A stretch of DNA of 64,000 bases, from NCBI GenBank assembly GCA_024291935.2, contig CM044322.1, positions 71,973,405-72,037,404 of the forward strand. Reading direction: 5' to 3'. Source of the stretch: Okapia johnstoni. Taxonomy: Eukaryota; Chordata; Mammalia; Artiodactyla; Giraffidae. Positions within the stretch are counted from its first letter, which is position 1; each line of letters starts with the position of its first letter. Position numbers and translations under genes: made by a program. Shown here piece by piece: positions 9,650 through 21,604 of this stretch. The notes under the pieces were generated by a model. The model did not search any database. It was given only the letters and a program-made list of their open reading frames with translations, and was not told the origin of the DNA.

Positions 9650-11975
9650 GTCATGGCAAAGAGACTTGCATAACTCACTAAAGCTATGAACCATGCCATG
9701 TAGGGCCAGCCAAGATGGAGGGGTCCTAGTGAAGAGTTCTGACAAAATGTGGTCCACTGGAGGAGGGAATGGCAAACAACTTCAGTATTCTTCCCCAAGA
9801 ACCCCATGAACAGTATGGAAAGGCAAAAAGATATGACACCAGAAGATGAGTCCCCTAGGTCAAGGGGTGTCCTATATGCTACTGGGGAAGAGTAGAGGCA
9901 GTTACTCATAGCTACAGTAAGAATGAAGTAGCTGGGCCAAAGCAAAAAAGGCGCTCAGTTGTGGATGTATCTGGTGGTGAAAGTCAAGTCTGATGCTATA
10001 AAGAACAATATTGCATAGGAACCTGAAATGTTAGGTACATGAATCAAGGTAAATTGGACATGGTCAAATAGGAGATGGCAAGAATGAACATTGACATCTT
10101 CACACATCAGTGAACTAAAATGGACAAGAATGGGCAAATTTAATTCAGATGACCATTATATCTACTACTGTGGGCAAGAATCCCTTAGAAGAAATGGAGT
10201 AGCCCTCATAGTCAAAAAAAGAATCCAAAATACACTACTTGGATGCAATATCAAAAACAGCAGAATCATCTTGGTTCATTTCCAAGATAAACTATTCAAC
10301 ATCACAGTAATCCAAGTCTCTGCCCCAACCACTATGCCAAAGAAACTGAAGTTGATCAGTTCTATAGAGACCTCCAAAACTTCTAGAACTCATACCAAAA
10401 AAAAGATGTCTTTTTCATCATAGGGGCCTGTAATGCAAAAGTAAGCAGTCAAGTGATACCTAGAGTAACAGGCAAGTTTGGCCTTAGAGTACAAAATAAA
10501 GCAGGGCAAAGGCCAACAGAGTTTTGCCAAGAGAATGCACTGGAAATAGCAAACACCCTCTTCCAACAACACAAGAGATGACTTTACACTTGAACAGCAC
10601 CAGAAGGTCAATACCGAAATCAGATTGATTATATTCTTTGCAGCCGAAGATGGACAGACTCTGTATAGTCAGCAAAAAGAAGACCTGGAGCTGACTGTGG
10701 CTCAGATCATGAGGTCTTTATTGCGAAAGTGAGTCTTAAGCTGAAGAAAGTAGGGAAAACCACTAGGCAATTCAGGTGTGACCTAAATCAAATCCTTCGT
10801 GATTATATGGTAAGAGATTAGATCTGGTAGGCTGAGTGTCTGAAGAACTATGGACAGAGGTTCATAACATTGTACAGAAGGCAGTGACCAAAACCATCCC
10901 CAAGAAAAAGAAATGGAGGAAGGCAAAGTGGTTGTCTGAGGAGGCTTTTCGAATAACTGAGGAAAGAAGAGAAGTGAAAGGCAAAGGAGGAAAGGAAAGA
11001 TATACTCATCTGAATGCAGAGTTTCAGAGAGTAGCAAGGAGAGATAAGAAAGTCTTCTTAAGTGATCAATGCAAAGCAATAGAGCAAAACAATAGAATGG
11101 GAAAGGCTAGAGACTTCTTCAAGAAAATTGAGGGAACATTTCACGCAAAGACGGGTACAATAAAGGACAGAAACGGTATGGACCTAACAGAAGCAGAAGA
11201 GATTAAAAAGAAGTGGCAAAAATACACAGAAGAACTATACAAAAAAAGTCTTATTGGATAACTATGATGATGTGGTCACTCATCTAAAACCAGACATCCT
11301 GGAGTGTGAAGTCAAGTGGGCCTTAGGAAGCATTACTATGAACAAAGCTAGTGGAGGTGATGATGGAATTCCAGGTGAGTTATTTCAAATCCTGAAAGAT
11401 GATGTTGTTAAAGTGCTGCACTCAGTATGCCAGAAAATTTGGAAAACTCAGCAGTGGCCACAGGCCTGGAATAGGTCAGTTTTCTTTCCAATCCCAAAGA
11501 AAGACAATGCCAAAGAATGTTCAAACTACCATACAGTTACACTCATTTTGCATGGTAGTAAGGTAATGCTCAAAATACTTTAAGGTAGGCTTCAGCCTAG
11601 CTGAGCACTAAAGAATTGATGCTTTTGAACTGTGGTGTTGGAGAAGACTCTTGAGAGTCCCTTGGACTGCAAGGAAATCAAACCAGTCAATCCTAAAGGA
11701 AATCAACTCTGAATATTCATTGGAAGGACTGATGCTGAAGCTGAAGCTCCAATACTTTGGCCATCTGATGCAAATAGCCAACTCATTAGAAAAGACCCTG
11801 ATGCTGGGAAAGATTGAACACAAAAGGAGAAGGGGGCAGGAGAGGATGAGATGGTTAGACAGTATCACCAACTCAATGGACACGAATTTGCATAAACTCT
11901 GGGAGATAGTGAGGACAGAGGGGCCTGGCATGCTGCTGTCCGTGGGGTTGCAAAGTCGGACACGATGTAACAACT
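9650..11975 (+). mobile_element. BovB (RTE) LINE with internal deletion
   Basis: This is the most 5'-extended BovB copy here. The pre-ORF block lies at about 9700-9950. Endonuclease-domain coding begins near 10100, with recognisable pieces such as 'YYCGQESLRRNGVALIV' and the 'QNRLIIFFAA..' region near 10615. Pre-RT coding continues at 10836-11580. The sequence then jumps, near 11590-11615, from the 'ctcaaaatactttaaggtaggcttcagc' region to the far 3' block 'actaaagaattgatgctttt', removing the reverse-transcriptase active-site region. It ends with 'aaagtcggacacgatgtaac'. Frameshifts and stops make it non-functional. Confidence 0.93.
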
Positions 11976-12254
11976 GAATAATTGTCAGAAATGGATGTTG
12001 TATTTTATCAGTGTTTTTCTATGCAAGTGTTGAGGAGATAACATTTTTTATTTTAAAGTCTGTTAGTGTGAAAAATTATACTAATTGGTTTCCTGGAGTA
12101 AGGGAGCATTCTATTCCCTTCAATTTTCCGGGAGACTTTGTAAGAAATTAGGTGTTTTCCCCTTCCTTAAATGTATAGTGTAATTCACTAGTAAAGCCAT
12201 CCTTTAGAAGGATTAGAGATTGGATTAGAGAGTTCTGCTTTTGGGGGAATTCCT

Positions 12255-12360
12255 GGGAATTCCTTGGTGGTACAGCGGTTAGGAGTCCATGCCTTTACTG
12301 CCAAGCTACAGGTTCAATCCTTAGTCAGGGAACTAAGATCCTAAAAACCAGGTAATCAAA
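12255..12360 (+). mobile_element. CHR-type SINE
   Basis: 'ggaattccttggtggtacag' head, 'ggttcaatccttagtcaggg' box-B region, then an A-rich tail with AAACAAAAACAAAAAAC. Confidence 0.75.
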
Positions 12361-12529
12361 ACAAAAACAAAAAACCCAAATGCTATTGGTATATTGGTAA
12401 AATTTGTCATCTCTTTTTTCCTGATCAGTCTAGCTAGAGGTTCAGCAATTTCATTGTTTTCTATTCTTATCTTTATTACTTCCTTTCTTCTCCTTACTTT
12501 GAGTATTTTTACCTACTCTTATTTTCTAG

Positions 12530-12745
12530 CCCAGGTGGCTTAGTGGTAAAGAATCTGCCTGCCAGTGTAGGAAATGCAGGAGACACAGGTTTGATCCCTG
12601 GTTTGGGAAGATCTGCTGGAGAAGGAAATTGCAACCCACTCCAGCATTCTAGCCTGGAAAATCCCATGGACAGAGGAGCCTGGCCAGCTACTGGCATGGG
12701 GTCGCAAAGAGTCAGACATGACTGGACATGCACACACACTAATTT
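12530..12745 (+). mobile_element. Bov-tA SINE
   Basis: Head 'gcccaggtggcttagtggta', body 'ggagaaggaaattgcaaccc' and tail 'aaagagtcagacatgactgg'. It is complete and moderately diverged. Confidence 0.9.
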
Positions 12746-13774
12746 TCTAGTTTAAGGTGGAAGTTTAGATTACTGATTTGAGATCTTTCTTTTTCAAATA
12801 CAGGCATTTATACTATAAATTTTTGTTTAAGTTCTGCCTTGGTTATGTCTTTCAAATTCTCATATGCTGTATTTTCACTTTTCATTCAGTTCAAAATTCT
12901 AATTTTCCTTTTTGTTTCTTTGTTGTTTCTTGGCTGATATAGTGTGTTTAGTTCCCAAATACTTGGAGATTTCTCAGAGACTGTTCTGCTGTCAATTTTT
13001 AATTTAATTTTATTGCCAAAATTAATTTGCATGATTTTAATCCTTTTAAATATACTGATAATTATTGCCCAGAATATGACCAAGCTTGATACAAGTCCTT
13101 TGTGCACTTGGAAAAACTGTTTTCTGCTGCTACTGAGTACTATGTAAATGTCAATTGCATTAAATTGGTTGATAGTATGGTTCAAATTTTATATACCCTT
13201 ATTTTTTCTTTTTATTGAGATATAATTGAAATATAAAATTATATTAGTTTCATGTGTTTTCTGTATGTTTTGTTATTGAGAAGTGTTGAAATCTGACTAT
13301 AATTATGAAAATTGCTGCTCATCACCATTTTGTCAGCTTTTGCATGTATTTTGAAGCTGTACCATAAATATGTAGGAACAAAAACATGTAGGACTGTCAA
13401 CTCCATAGAGTTGACCCTCTGATCTTTATAACAAGATTAACTTTTCACTGGTAATAAGCTTTGCTCTGAAATCTACTTTGTTTGCTATTTACACAGGCTT
13501 TCCAACTTTCTTTATACTGTATTAGAGGTAGGAGGGCCTTTTCCCCACTTTTTTATTAATACATTTAACCTATTTGAACCATTTATGAAAGTGAAACCAC
13601 TGATAAGCAGCATATAATTGTGTCTTACTTTTTAATCTGCCTTGATGTTAATTGGGGTGTTTAGACAATTTTTATGGAGTGCAATTATTGACTGGTAATA
13701 AATGTTTTCATCTTGCTATTTGTTTTCAGTTTGTCTCAATTCTCCTTGTTCCCTTTATCCCTTCTTTAGATTGG

Positions 13775-14030
13775 AATTTTTTTTGGTTGTGTCTGGTCTT
13801 AGCTGCAGCATGCAGGGTCTTTAATTGTGGCCATGGGCTCTTCCTTGTGGTGCTGAATTTAATTGCGGCATGCAGGGTCTTTCATTGTGGCCATGGGCTC
13901 TTCCTTGTGGTGCTGAGTTTAGTTGCTTTGCAGCATGTGGGATATTAGTTCCCCAACCAGGGATCTAATCTGCATCCCCTGCATTAGAAAGTGGAGTCTT
14001 AACCACTGAACCACCAGGGAAGTCCCCAGA
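13775..14030 (-). mobile_element. CHR-type SINE with internal duplication
   Basis: The minus strand starts at about 14028 with 'ggggacttccctggtggttc'. Within it, a block of about 65 bp ('gcatgcagggtcttt.attgtggccatgggctcttccttgtggtgctga', in short blocks) occurs twice in tandem, at about 13808-13872 and 13873-13937. The reversed A tail lies near 13776-13785. Confidence 0.75.
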
Positions 14031-14223
14031 TTGGGCATTTTTAATGATTCTATTATATGTAAGCTTATCAGTCTTACAATTTTTGTAAATGCTTCAGGAT
14101 TTATCTTATACACCAATCTTTAAATTACTATGTACTACATTCCACTAATACATCACTTTATATACAGGGTAAGAATCTTACACCCTGAAAATTCCCTTTC
14201 CTTCTTCCTGGCCTTTGTCCTAA

Positions 14224-14237
14224 TGTCATACACTTTT
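14224..14237. repeat. Target-site duplication of L1, left copy
   Basis: The 14-bp sequence 'tgtcatacactttt' is repeated exactly at 17268-17281, so the intervening segment looks like a single retrotransposition event plus later insertions. Confidence 0.8.
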
Positions 14238-17200
14238 TTTTTCTTTATTTATATATTTTATTGAAGTAGAATTGACTTACAATGTTTCAGGTACACAGCA
14301 AGGTGATTCAGTTATACATATATACACATATATTATTTTTCAGATTATTTTCCATTATAGGTTATTATAAGTTATTGACTACAGTGTGGTGTTGGAGAAG
14401 ACTCTTGAGAGTCCCTTGGACTGCAAGGAAATCCAGCCAATCCATCCTAAAGGAAATCAGTCCTGAATATTCATTGGAAGGACTGATGCTGAAGCAGAAG
14501 CTCCAATACTTTGGCCACCTGATGTGAAGAACTGACTCATTTGAAAAGACCCTGATGCTGGGAAAGATTGAAGGCAGGAGGAGAAGGGGACGACAGAGGA
14601 TGAGATGGTTGGATGGCATCACCGACTCAGTGGACACGAGTTTGAGTAAACTCTGGGAGTTGGTGATGGACAGAGAAGCCTGGCATGCTGTGGTCCATGG
14701 GGTTGCAAAGAGTCGGACACAACTGAGTGACTGAGCTGAACTGAAACTGAAACTGATAGTTCACTATGCTATAGAGTAAAACTTTGTTGCTTGCTGCATA
14801 TCTACATTTTTAAATTAGAAATCTAGCATTCTATTCATACTAAGTCAAACAAGTGGAATGAAAATGTCATGATTTTTTTAGTTAGGCAAAAATTCATAAG
14901 TTTTCTAAAATATATATATTATACATACTATTTATATATATGTATACAAAAGCTTTTCTACTATGCTTGATAAAGGCTTGAGAAAGAACATTAAAAAAAA
15001 AGAAGAGATGGAGAAATTGGAAAACATAAACCACTTGGAATGGGAGCACTGAATATGAAATAGAAAAAGTGAAACAAACTAAATAAAAGATCATCATATA
15101 GTCCAGTTGTTTCTAAACATGGCTGCTCATTAGAAACATATCTGGAGCTTTGGAGAAAAAAGCAATATCTGGGCATTTGTATTTTTCAAAAACTTCCAAA
15201 ATAATTCTGATATACATCTGGATTTTAAAAAGTGATCACAGGTTTTTCTATTAAATGATAGTTTTGGTGATATAGAATTCTATTATTTTTCTATTGACCA
15301 ATCATGATACAGTGGTATTAAGTGAGTAACTGTTACATAATCACAATAGGAAAGATGTTTATCAGTTTTCACAATCAATAGCCAGACAAAAAATAAAAGA
15401 TAATTACAATTGCAAACCATAATGGGAACATGATTAAACTAACAATATAAAATTATTATGTATGATCCTACTACTATTTTCATAATTGTTTTGGGTTTAT
15501 TTTTTGTACGTCTTTTCCTTCTCTTGTGTTACCTGTCTAGAGAAGTTCCATTAGCATTTGTTATAAAGCTAGTTTGGTGGTGCTGAACTCTCTTAACTTT
15601 TGCTTGTCTGGAAAGCTTTTGATTTATCCATCAAATCTGAATGAGACTCTGGTTGGGTAAAGTATTCTTGGTTGTAGGTTCTTCCCTTTCATCACTTTAA
15701 ATGTATCATGCCATTCCCTTCTGGCTTATAGAGTTTCTGTTGAGAAATCAGCTGATAGCCTGATGGGAGTTCCCTTGTATGTTATTTGTCTTTTTTCCCT
15801 TGCTACTTTTAATATTTTATCTTTAATTTTTGTCAATTTGATTACTATGTCCCTGTATGTTCCTCCTCAGGTTTATCCTGCCTGGGACTCTCTGTGCTTC
15901 CTAGACTTGATTGACTATTTCTTTTCCCATGTTAGGGAAATTTTCAGCTATTATCTTTTCAAATATTTTCTCAGGTCCTTTCTTTCTTCTTCTTCTGGGA
16001 CCCCTATAATGTGAATATTGGTGCACTTAATGTTGTCCCAGAGGTCTCTCAGAGGTGGTTTTTTTTTTTTCATTTTTTTCCTATATTCTGGTCTGTGGCA
16101 GTGATTTCCACCATTATGTCTTTTAGCCCATTTATCCATTCTTCTGCCTCAGTTATTCTGCTATTGATTCCTTCTAGTGTATTATTCATCTCTGTTTGTT
16201 TATTCTTTAGCTCTTGTAGGTCTTTGGTAAACATTTCTTGCATTTTCTCTGCCGTTTTCCTGAGAGTTTGGATCATCTTCACTACCATTATTCAGAATCC
16301 TTTTTCTGAAAGGTTGCCTGTCTCCACTTCATTTAGTTGTTTTTCCAGGGTCTTATCGTGTCCCTTCATTTGGGACATTACTTTCTGCTTTTTCATCTCG
16401 ATTAACTGTATGTAAGGTGGTTTTTGTTCTAGGTGCTGTGGGATTGTGGTTCTTCTTGCTTCTTCTGTCTGCCCTCTGATGGAGGAGGCTGAGAGGCTTG
16501 TGTAAGCTTCCTGACAGGAGGGACTGGTGGTGGGAAAAACTGGGTCCTGCCCTGGTGGGCAGGGCCTTGCTCAGTAAAGCTTTAATCCAGTTATATGCTG
16601 ATGGGTGGGGTTGCGCTCCCTCCCTGGTAGTTGTTTGATTTGAGGCGACCCAGCCCTGGGGTCTGTGTGCTCTGTGGTAGCGATAATGGTGACCTCCAAG
16701 AGGGCTTATGCTGAGGGGGACCTTCCAGGACTGCTGCTGCCAACGCCCCCATCCCTGTGGGGAGCCCCTACTGACCCATGCCTCCACAAGAGACCCTTCA
16801 ACGATAGCAGGTAGTTTGGGTTCAGTCTCCTACAGGGTCACTGCTCCTTTCCTCTGAGTCTTGGTTCATGAAAAGTTTTGCTTGTGCTCTCCAAGACTAG
16901 AGCCTGTGTTTCCCCTAGTCCTGTGGAAATCCTATAATCCAATCCCGCTGGATTTCAAGGTCAGATTCCTTGGGGTTCCCCAGGCTGGGAAGCCTGACTT
17001 GAGGTTCAGAATCTTCACAACAATGGGAGAACTTCTTTGGTATTATTGTTCTCTAGTTTGTGGTGAGTATGGGATTTGATTTTATTGTGATTGCACCCCT
17101 CCTACCATATCCTGAGGCTTCTTCCTTGTCTTTGGACATGGGATATTTTTTGGTGGGTTTCGGCATCCTCCTGTTGATGGTTGTTCAACAGCTAGCTGTG

Positions 17201-17267
17201 ATTTTGGTGCTCTTGCAAGAGGATATGAGCACATATTCTTTTACTCTGCCATCTTGAACTAGAAGTC
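14238..17267 (-). mobile_element. L1 LINE with 5' end, ORF1 and 3' end but non-L1 middle
   Basis: Minus strand. The 5' end is at 17267 ('cttctagttcaagatggcag'), followed by a GC-rich 5'UTR (about 17250-16400). ORF1 pieces follow (16288-15951, with 'LQELKNKQTEMNNTLEGINS' and 'IHIIGVPEEEERKDL'), reaching the ORF1-ORF2 spacer near 15450. About 14830-15445 is not recognisable as L1; part (15090-15240) resembles an old MER5-like DNA element. 14238-14830 is an L1 3'UTR ending in a reversed poly(A), with a BovB fragment inserted at 14384-14756. ORF2 is essentially absent. The pair of 14-bp direct repeats brackets the whole segment. Confidence 0.75.
14384..14756 (+). mobile_element. BovB 3' fragment nested in L1
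   Basis: It begins 'gtgtggtgttggagaagact' and ends 'actgaaactgaaactga', with the '..gggacgacagaggatgagatg' core in between. The L1 3'UTR reads continuously across the site ('gttattgacta' on the left, 'tagttcactatg' on the right). Confidence 0.85.
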
Positions 17268-17281
17268 TGTCATACACTTTT
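17268..17281. repeat. Target-site duplication of L1, right copy
   Basis: 'tgtcatacactttt', identical to 14224-14237. Confidence 0.8.
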
Positions 17282-18264
17282 ACTTCTACATTTTTTATAT
17301 TTTACTTTTACTTTCTCCTTCAGATAAAAACTTTTGTTCTATTGGTGTCATATTTTTTACTTCTACATATATTATAGGGCCATGGTTAATTTTATTACTT
17401 TTTCATTTAAGCAATGCAGTTGACTCTTGAACAAGGTGGAGGTTGGGGTATTGTGCCCCCTGCAGAGTCAAAAATCTACATATAATTTTATAGCTGGCTC
17501 TCCATATCTGTGGTTCTACATCCAGGGAATCAATCAATTGTTGATTATGTAGTAGTGTAGTATGTATATACTGAAAAAAAATCCATGTATAAGTGGACCT
17601 CTGTATGAGTTTAAACTTGTGTTGTTAAAGAGTCAACTGTATTTATCTTTTAAAGAAAACTTTTACTCTTCATTCCTTTATGTAGGTCCAAATTTCCATC
17701 TGGTATCTTGTCTCGTTATTTCTGAAGGACTTTTCTTTTAATACTTCTTTTAGTATGAGTCTGCTGGTGATGAATTATTTGAACTTTTGTAAGTCTGAAT
17801 TGGTCAATTTTACCACAGTTTTTGAAAGATATTTTTGCTGAGCATAGACCTCAAGGTTTTTTTTTTTTCCTTTCAGTACTTTGAAGATATTGCTCCACTG
17901 TTTTCACACTCGCATTGTGTCTGCAATGAAATGAAAACTATGCTGTCATCTTTGTTTCTCTATATGCTTTGTTTTTTGCCTTGCGTTTAGTATTTTCTTA
18001 ATCTCTGGTTTGAAGAAATTGAGTATTATGTGCTTTTGTGCAGTTTCTGTCATGTTTCTTGTACTTGGTGTCCAGTGAGATTCTTGGCTCCATGGGCTTA
18101 CAGTTGTCATCAAATTTGAAATTTTCTTCAGCCATTAAGTATTTCTTCAAATGTTTTTTTGGTCCTATACTCTGCTGTCCTTTGGGGACTCCAATTACAC
18201 ATAGATTAGATCATTTGACGTTACCCTACAGTTTCACCATTCACTGTAGAGCTCTTCAATCTTT
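17282..18264 (-). mobile_element. Old L1/HAL1-like LINE (antisense), part 2
   Basis: On the minus strand this is old L1-type sequence ending at the Tigger-like element at 18265. The clearest part is 17700-18240, with plus-strand 'cttttagtatgagtctgctggtgat' style blocks. It is interrupted by a MER2-like element at 17418-17641. It contains only short open frames. Confidence 0.55.
17418..17641. mobile_element. MER2-like DNA transposon
   Basis: The ends are 'gttgactcttgaacaaggtg' and 'ttgttaaagagtcaactgt', which are inverted relative to each other. The interior 'tctccatatctgtggttcta' and 'tataagtggacctctgtatg' is shared with the element at 51387-51640. It is a non-autonomous Tigger/pogo-class remnant. 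Confidence 0.7.
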
Positions 18265-19053
18265 CAGTGAAGTCCCCCACATACAAACGAGTTCCATTCC
18301 AAGAGCATGTTCGTAAGTCCAACTTGTTAAGTCAAATAAAGTTAGCCTAGGTACCCAACTAACACAATCAACTATATAGTACTGTACTGTAATAGGTTCA
18401 TAACATTTTTCACATAAATAATACATAACAAACACAAAAAATAAGGAAAAAACCTTTAATCTTACAATACCGTCCCTTGAAAAGTATAGTAGGATAGTAC
18501 AACAGCTGGCATACAAGGGGCTGGCATCAAGTGAACAGGCAAGAGTTCCTGACTACAAGAGAGAGACAGATGAGAGACAGTAGAGCTGAAGGATCAACAG
18601 TAATAGGAAATGGAGGGCAAGCTGCAATTTCACTCATACGTGATGTTGATGGCACAGGTCCCGGTTCACACTGACACTTGAAAAAACAATCCAGTGACGT
18701 CTGGGTAGTAGGTCTTTTTTTCTTGTCAGAGATGACACAGTCACACTGGATTTCATTCTGAAGGGCAACCTACACTTAGGTCCCGTGCCTCAAAAACATC
18801 CAACCTATTGCTGTACCAACTACATCACTGCTGTTTTTATGTTTGCTTCTGGGCATCCTGGGCTTGAAATAGATACTGTTATTACTCTGTTTAGTACTGC
18901 AAAGTACACAAAAGCATAACCACTCACAGAGGATGCAAGCACGTGACAGTGAACACCAGACACATGAACTAACTCACGTGATTGGACATGTGAACGCATG
19001 TTTGTATCTTTGAAAGTTCACAACTTGAAGATTTGTATGTAGGGAACTTACTG
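18265..19053 (-). mobile_element. Tigger/pogo-like non-autonomous DNA transposon
   Basis: The terminal inverted repeats are 'cagtgaagtcccccacatac' at the left end and 'cagtaagttccctacatac' on the minus strand at the right end. The sequence just inside the right end has 'aaagttcacaacttgaagat'. Length is 789 bp. A TA follows the right end; the matching left dinucleotide is TT, so the TA duplication is imperfect. I see no transposase frame. Confidence 0.65.
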
Positions 19054-19650
19054 TATTGTTTCATTTTGGATAGTTTCTGTGTTTTATCTTCAAGTTTATT
19101 AATCTTTCATTCTGCAATGTCTAATCTACTGTTAATCCTATCTAGTATGTTTTTCATCTCAGACACTGGAGTTCGAATAGAGGTTTAATTTGAATCTTTT
19201 TGTTTCTTTAACCTTTTAATGTTCAAGCATTTCTCTACTTCCTTGAACATACAGAACATCATGTCTTTGTAAACCAAATCCTATTGTGTGTTATTTCCAA
19301 CTGTGTTGCTACTGATTTTCTCACTATGGGTTGTATTTTCTTTTTCCTTTGCATGATGGATAATTTCCAACTGGTTACCAGACATTGTGAATTTTACTTT
19401 GTTGTATTTCAGATATTTTTTCATTTTTATAATATTCTTGAGATTTGTCCTGGGATCCATATAAGTTACTTAGAAATAGTTTGTTTCTTTAAAAGTTTAA
19501 CTTAAAAAAATAAAAAAATAAAAGTTTAACTTTTATTACTTCTATATATTAATAACTTTTATGTTTTAACTTTTATTAGGTGAGACCAGAGTACTCTTAA
19601 TCTAGGGCTAATTTCGTCCCACTAATACAATGTTGTCTTAAGTACTCTGA
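19054..19650 (-). mobile_element. Old L1/HAL1-like LINE (antisense), part 3
   Basis: This resumes the old LINE after the Tigger-like insertion ('cattttggatagtttctgtg', 'cctttgcatgatggataatttcc' style blocks). Its right edge is not sharp. Confidence 0.45.
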
Positions 19651-20751
19651 TGCCCTGTGAAGTATGAGCCCTTCCTCTGTGGCTGGTGGGATTATAACAT
19701 ATTCCGTTTTGTGTGAGATATGTTGAATGTATACTCTGCTCCATTTTGGTATTTATTCCCTTGTCTTGGGTTATCTTACAGGCCTTCAGGAAAGTCTGCC
19801 TATCTCCAGCTCTCTTTTCTTCAGCACTGTGTCCTAAAAACCCTTATTTACATTGGCCTATCCATATTCTTGTCTCCATCTTCTCAAGAGACCCCTGGTC
19901 TCCACCTGGATACCTGCCCATTATACCTGAAATCCCTCCAGAGATTATGGCCAATTATATGGCTCATCTCATTTGGTTTTCCCTTCCTCACAGATCACTA
20001 TCCTGAAACGCCTGATGTCCAGTGTCTGAAATCTACTGCTTCATATAAATTTAATCCAGATTTTTTTGTTGTTTCTGGTGAGAAGACAAATGTGGTCCTT
20101 CTTATTCCAACCTGATTAAGAAGCCTAGCGATTTTTTTCTTTTTGCAGTGATGATTATGAAAGTATTGTGAGAGTACATAAATTCCTCTGTAATGCCAAT
20201 ATATTAACTGTATTCCTGTAAACAAAAATGAATGTTCCCCCCTACTTAAAATATAATTGTAGCGAGGTTCACTAGCTTCTGTAGCTAATATTGGGGAAGG
20301 GAGGGTTCATGGATATAATGTTTAAAATCTTGATTTAGAATAGTATGTTTTCCTTTTAAGTTATCTTTCTGTTAATTCTGTCCTCTTCATTTTAATATTT
20401 AATCATTTTTGTCTCATTAATTTTATCCTTATTTTTCAACTTTCATGTTTATTCTTTAAAAATAAATTACCTTCTTGGATTATAAACTGAAAGCAGAAAA
20501 CACAGCAATGTAGGGATAACCGTGTACTCAGCAGCAGCAGTTGCTTTCAAGCAATAAACCTTCCCAATGCCCACATTCTTCTTCCAACCAGCTGGGTCTG
20601 CATTAGCTTTCCAGGCTTCCTTTCCTATTTTCCCAACACCGAAGCCTCTAATGTCAGTAACTCTACAGAGCTACCACTTTTCCTGTATTTACAACACTGG
20701 AGAGCCGTGGGAACAGTGTTTTAAACTCATGTTACATACAATCTAGGCTAG
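19651..20751. other. Intergenic, no feature recognised
   Basis: Two overlapping open frames at about 19713-20115 show no domain. I see no gene and no nameable repeat. Confidence 0.35.
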
Positions 20752-21380
20752 TGCTGTCTAAAAGAAATACAATACAAGCCATATATGTAATTTAAAGCTT
20801 CCTAAGTAATGAAAAAAATTAAAAATTGAAATTAATTTTAATAATGTACTTTATTTAATCAATTATATCCAAAACATTAACATAATAAATATAAAAACTT
20901 ACTAATTAAATATTTTACTTCATTTTGGGGGTAACTAATTATCTAAATCTGATGGGCATAATACACTGATAGTACATTCAATATGCATGTAGAAAACAGA
21001 ATTTATTCTTATCAGTAATACTTGATATGTATTGAGTTTCATTAAATGTTTAGCTGAAAAAGTGGATTTCCACAGCAAGGTTGTTCCACTTATACATGAA
21101 AGTTTTCTAAATTAAAAATCTGGTTTTTGCAAAGTCATTCAGTCATGTCCAACTCTTTGTGTCTCCATGGACTATAGCCCCCAGGCTCTTAGGTTGATGG
21201 AATTCTCCAGGGAAGAATACTGGAGTGAGTAGCCCCTCCCTTCTCTAGGTGACCTTCCCCACCCAGGGATCAAACCTTGGTCTCTGGCATTGCAGGCAGA
21301 TTCTTTAGTCTGAGCCACCAGGGGCTTAGTAGACCCATTTCAAGTGCTCAACAGCTACTGTACTGGCCAGCATAGGTCTC
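20752..21380 (+). mobile_element. hAT-type DNA transposon remnant split by a SINE
   Basis: The left part begins 'agtgctgtctaaaagaaata', with 'gaaattaattttaataatgt' inside. The right end 'tttcaagtgctcaacagcta..tactggccagca' is at about 21338-21375. A Bov-tA at 21128-21332 interrupts it. The pattern is that of old non-autonomous hAT elements; the family is not named. Confidence 0.5.
21128..21332 (-). mobile_element. Bov-tA SINE
   Basis: Minus strand: head at about 21310-21332, body, and tail with 'agagttggacatgactgaat' at the left end. It is moderately diverged. Confidence 0.87.
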
Positions 21381-21604
21381 AGAACTTTATGAAGAGCTAC
21401 ATATCATTAATTCCCCATTGTATTTATGCATGTACCCTCTCTATCTCCACACACAGTCAAAATAAAAATACTGGTGAAGTTCTCATAAAAAGATTTCACA
21501 ACAGGAAGGGATATGTCAAGAATTTCAGCTCAGGAACAAACTCACTAAATACTGCCCTTTTACTGCCTTTGAAAAACAATCATACTGCCTTTAAAAAATA
21601 AGAG

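Larger units (their letters stand above)
11990..14223 (-). mobile_element. Old L1 LINE, ORF2 segment (antisense)
   Basis: On the minus strand this is diverged L1 ORF2. The clearest part is 13080-13690, where the plus-strand text 'atgtcaattgcattaaattg..ttgatagt' and 'gaagtgttgaaatctgactataatt' follows the usual antisense L1 ORF2 pattern. It is interrupted by SINEs at 12255-12360, 12530-12745 and 13775-14030. It is probably part of the same old L1 mass that continues at 17282-18264 and 19054-19650. Confidence 0.7.

Noticed and set aside
16011..16415. 134-codon plus-strand hydrophobic frame
   Set aside because: It is antisense to L1 ORF1, whose coding is clear on the minus strand.
19713..20115. 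Overlapping plus-strand frames of 97 and 131 codons
   Set aside because: No domain, no start context and no splice partner; consistent with chance in a region without other support.
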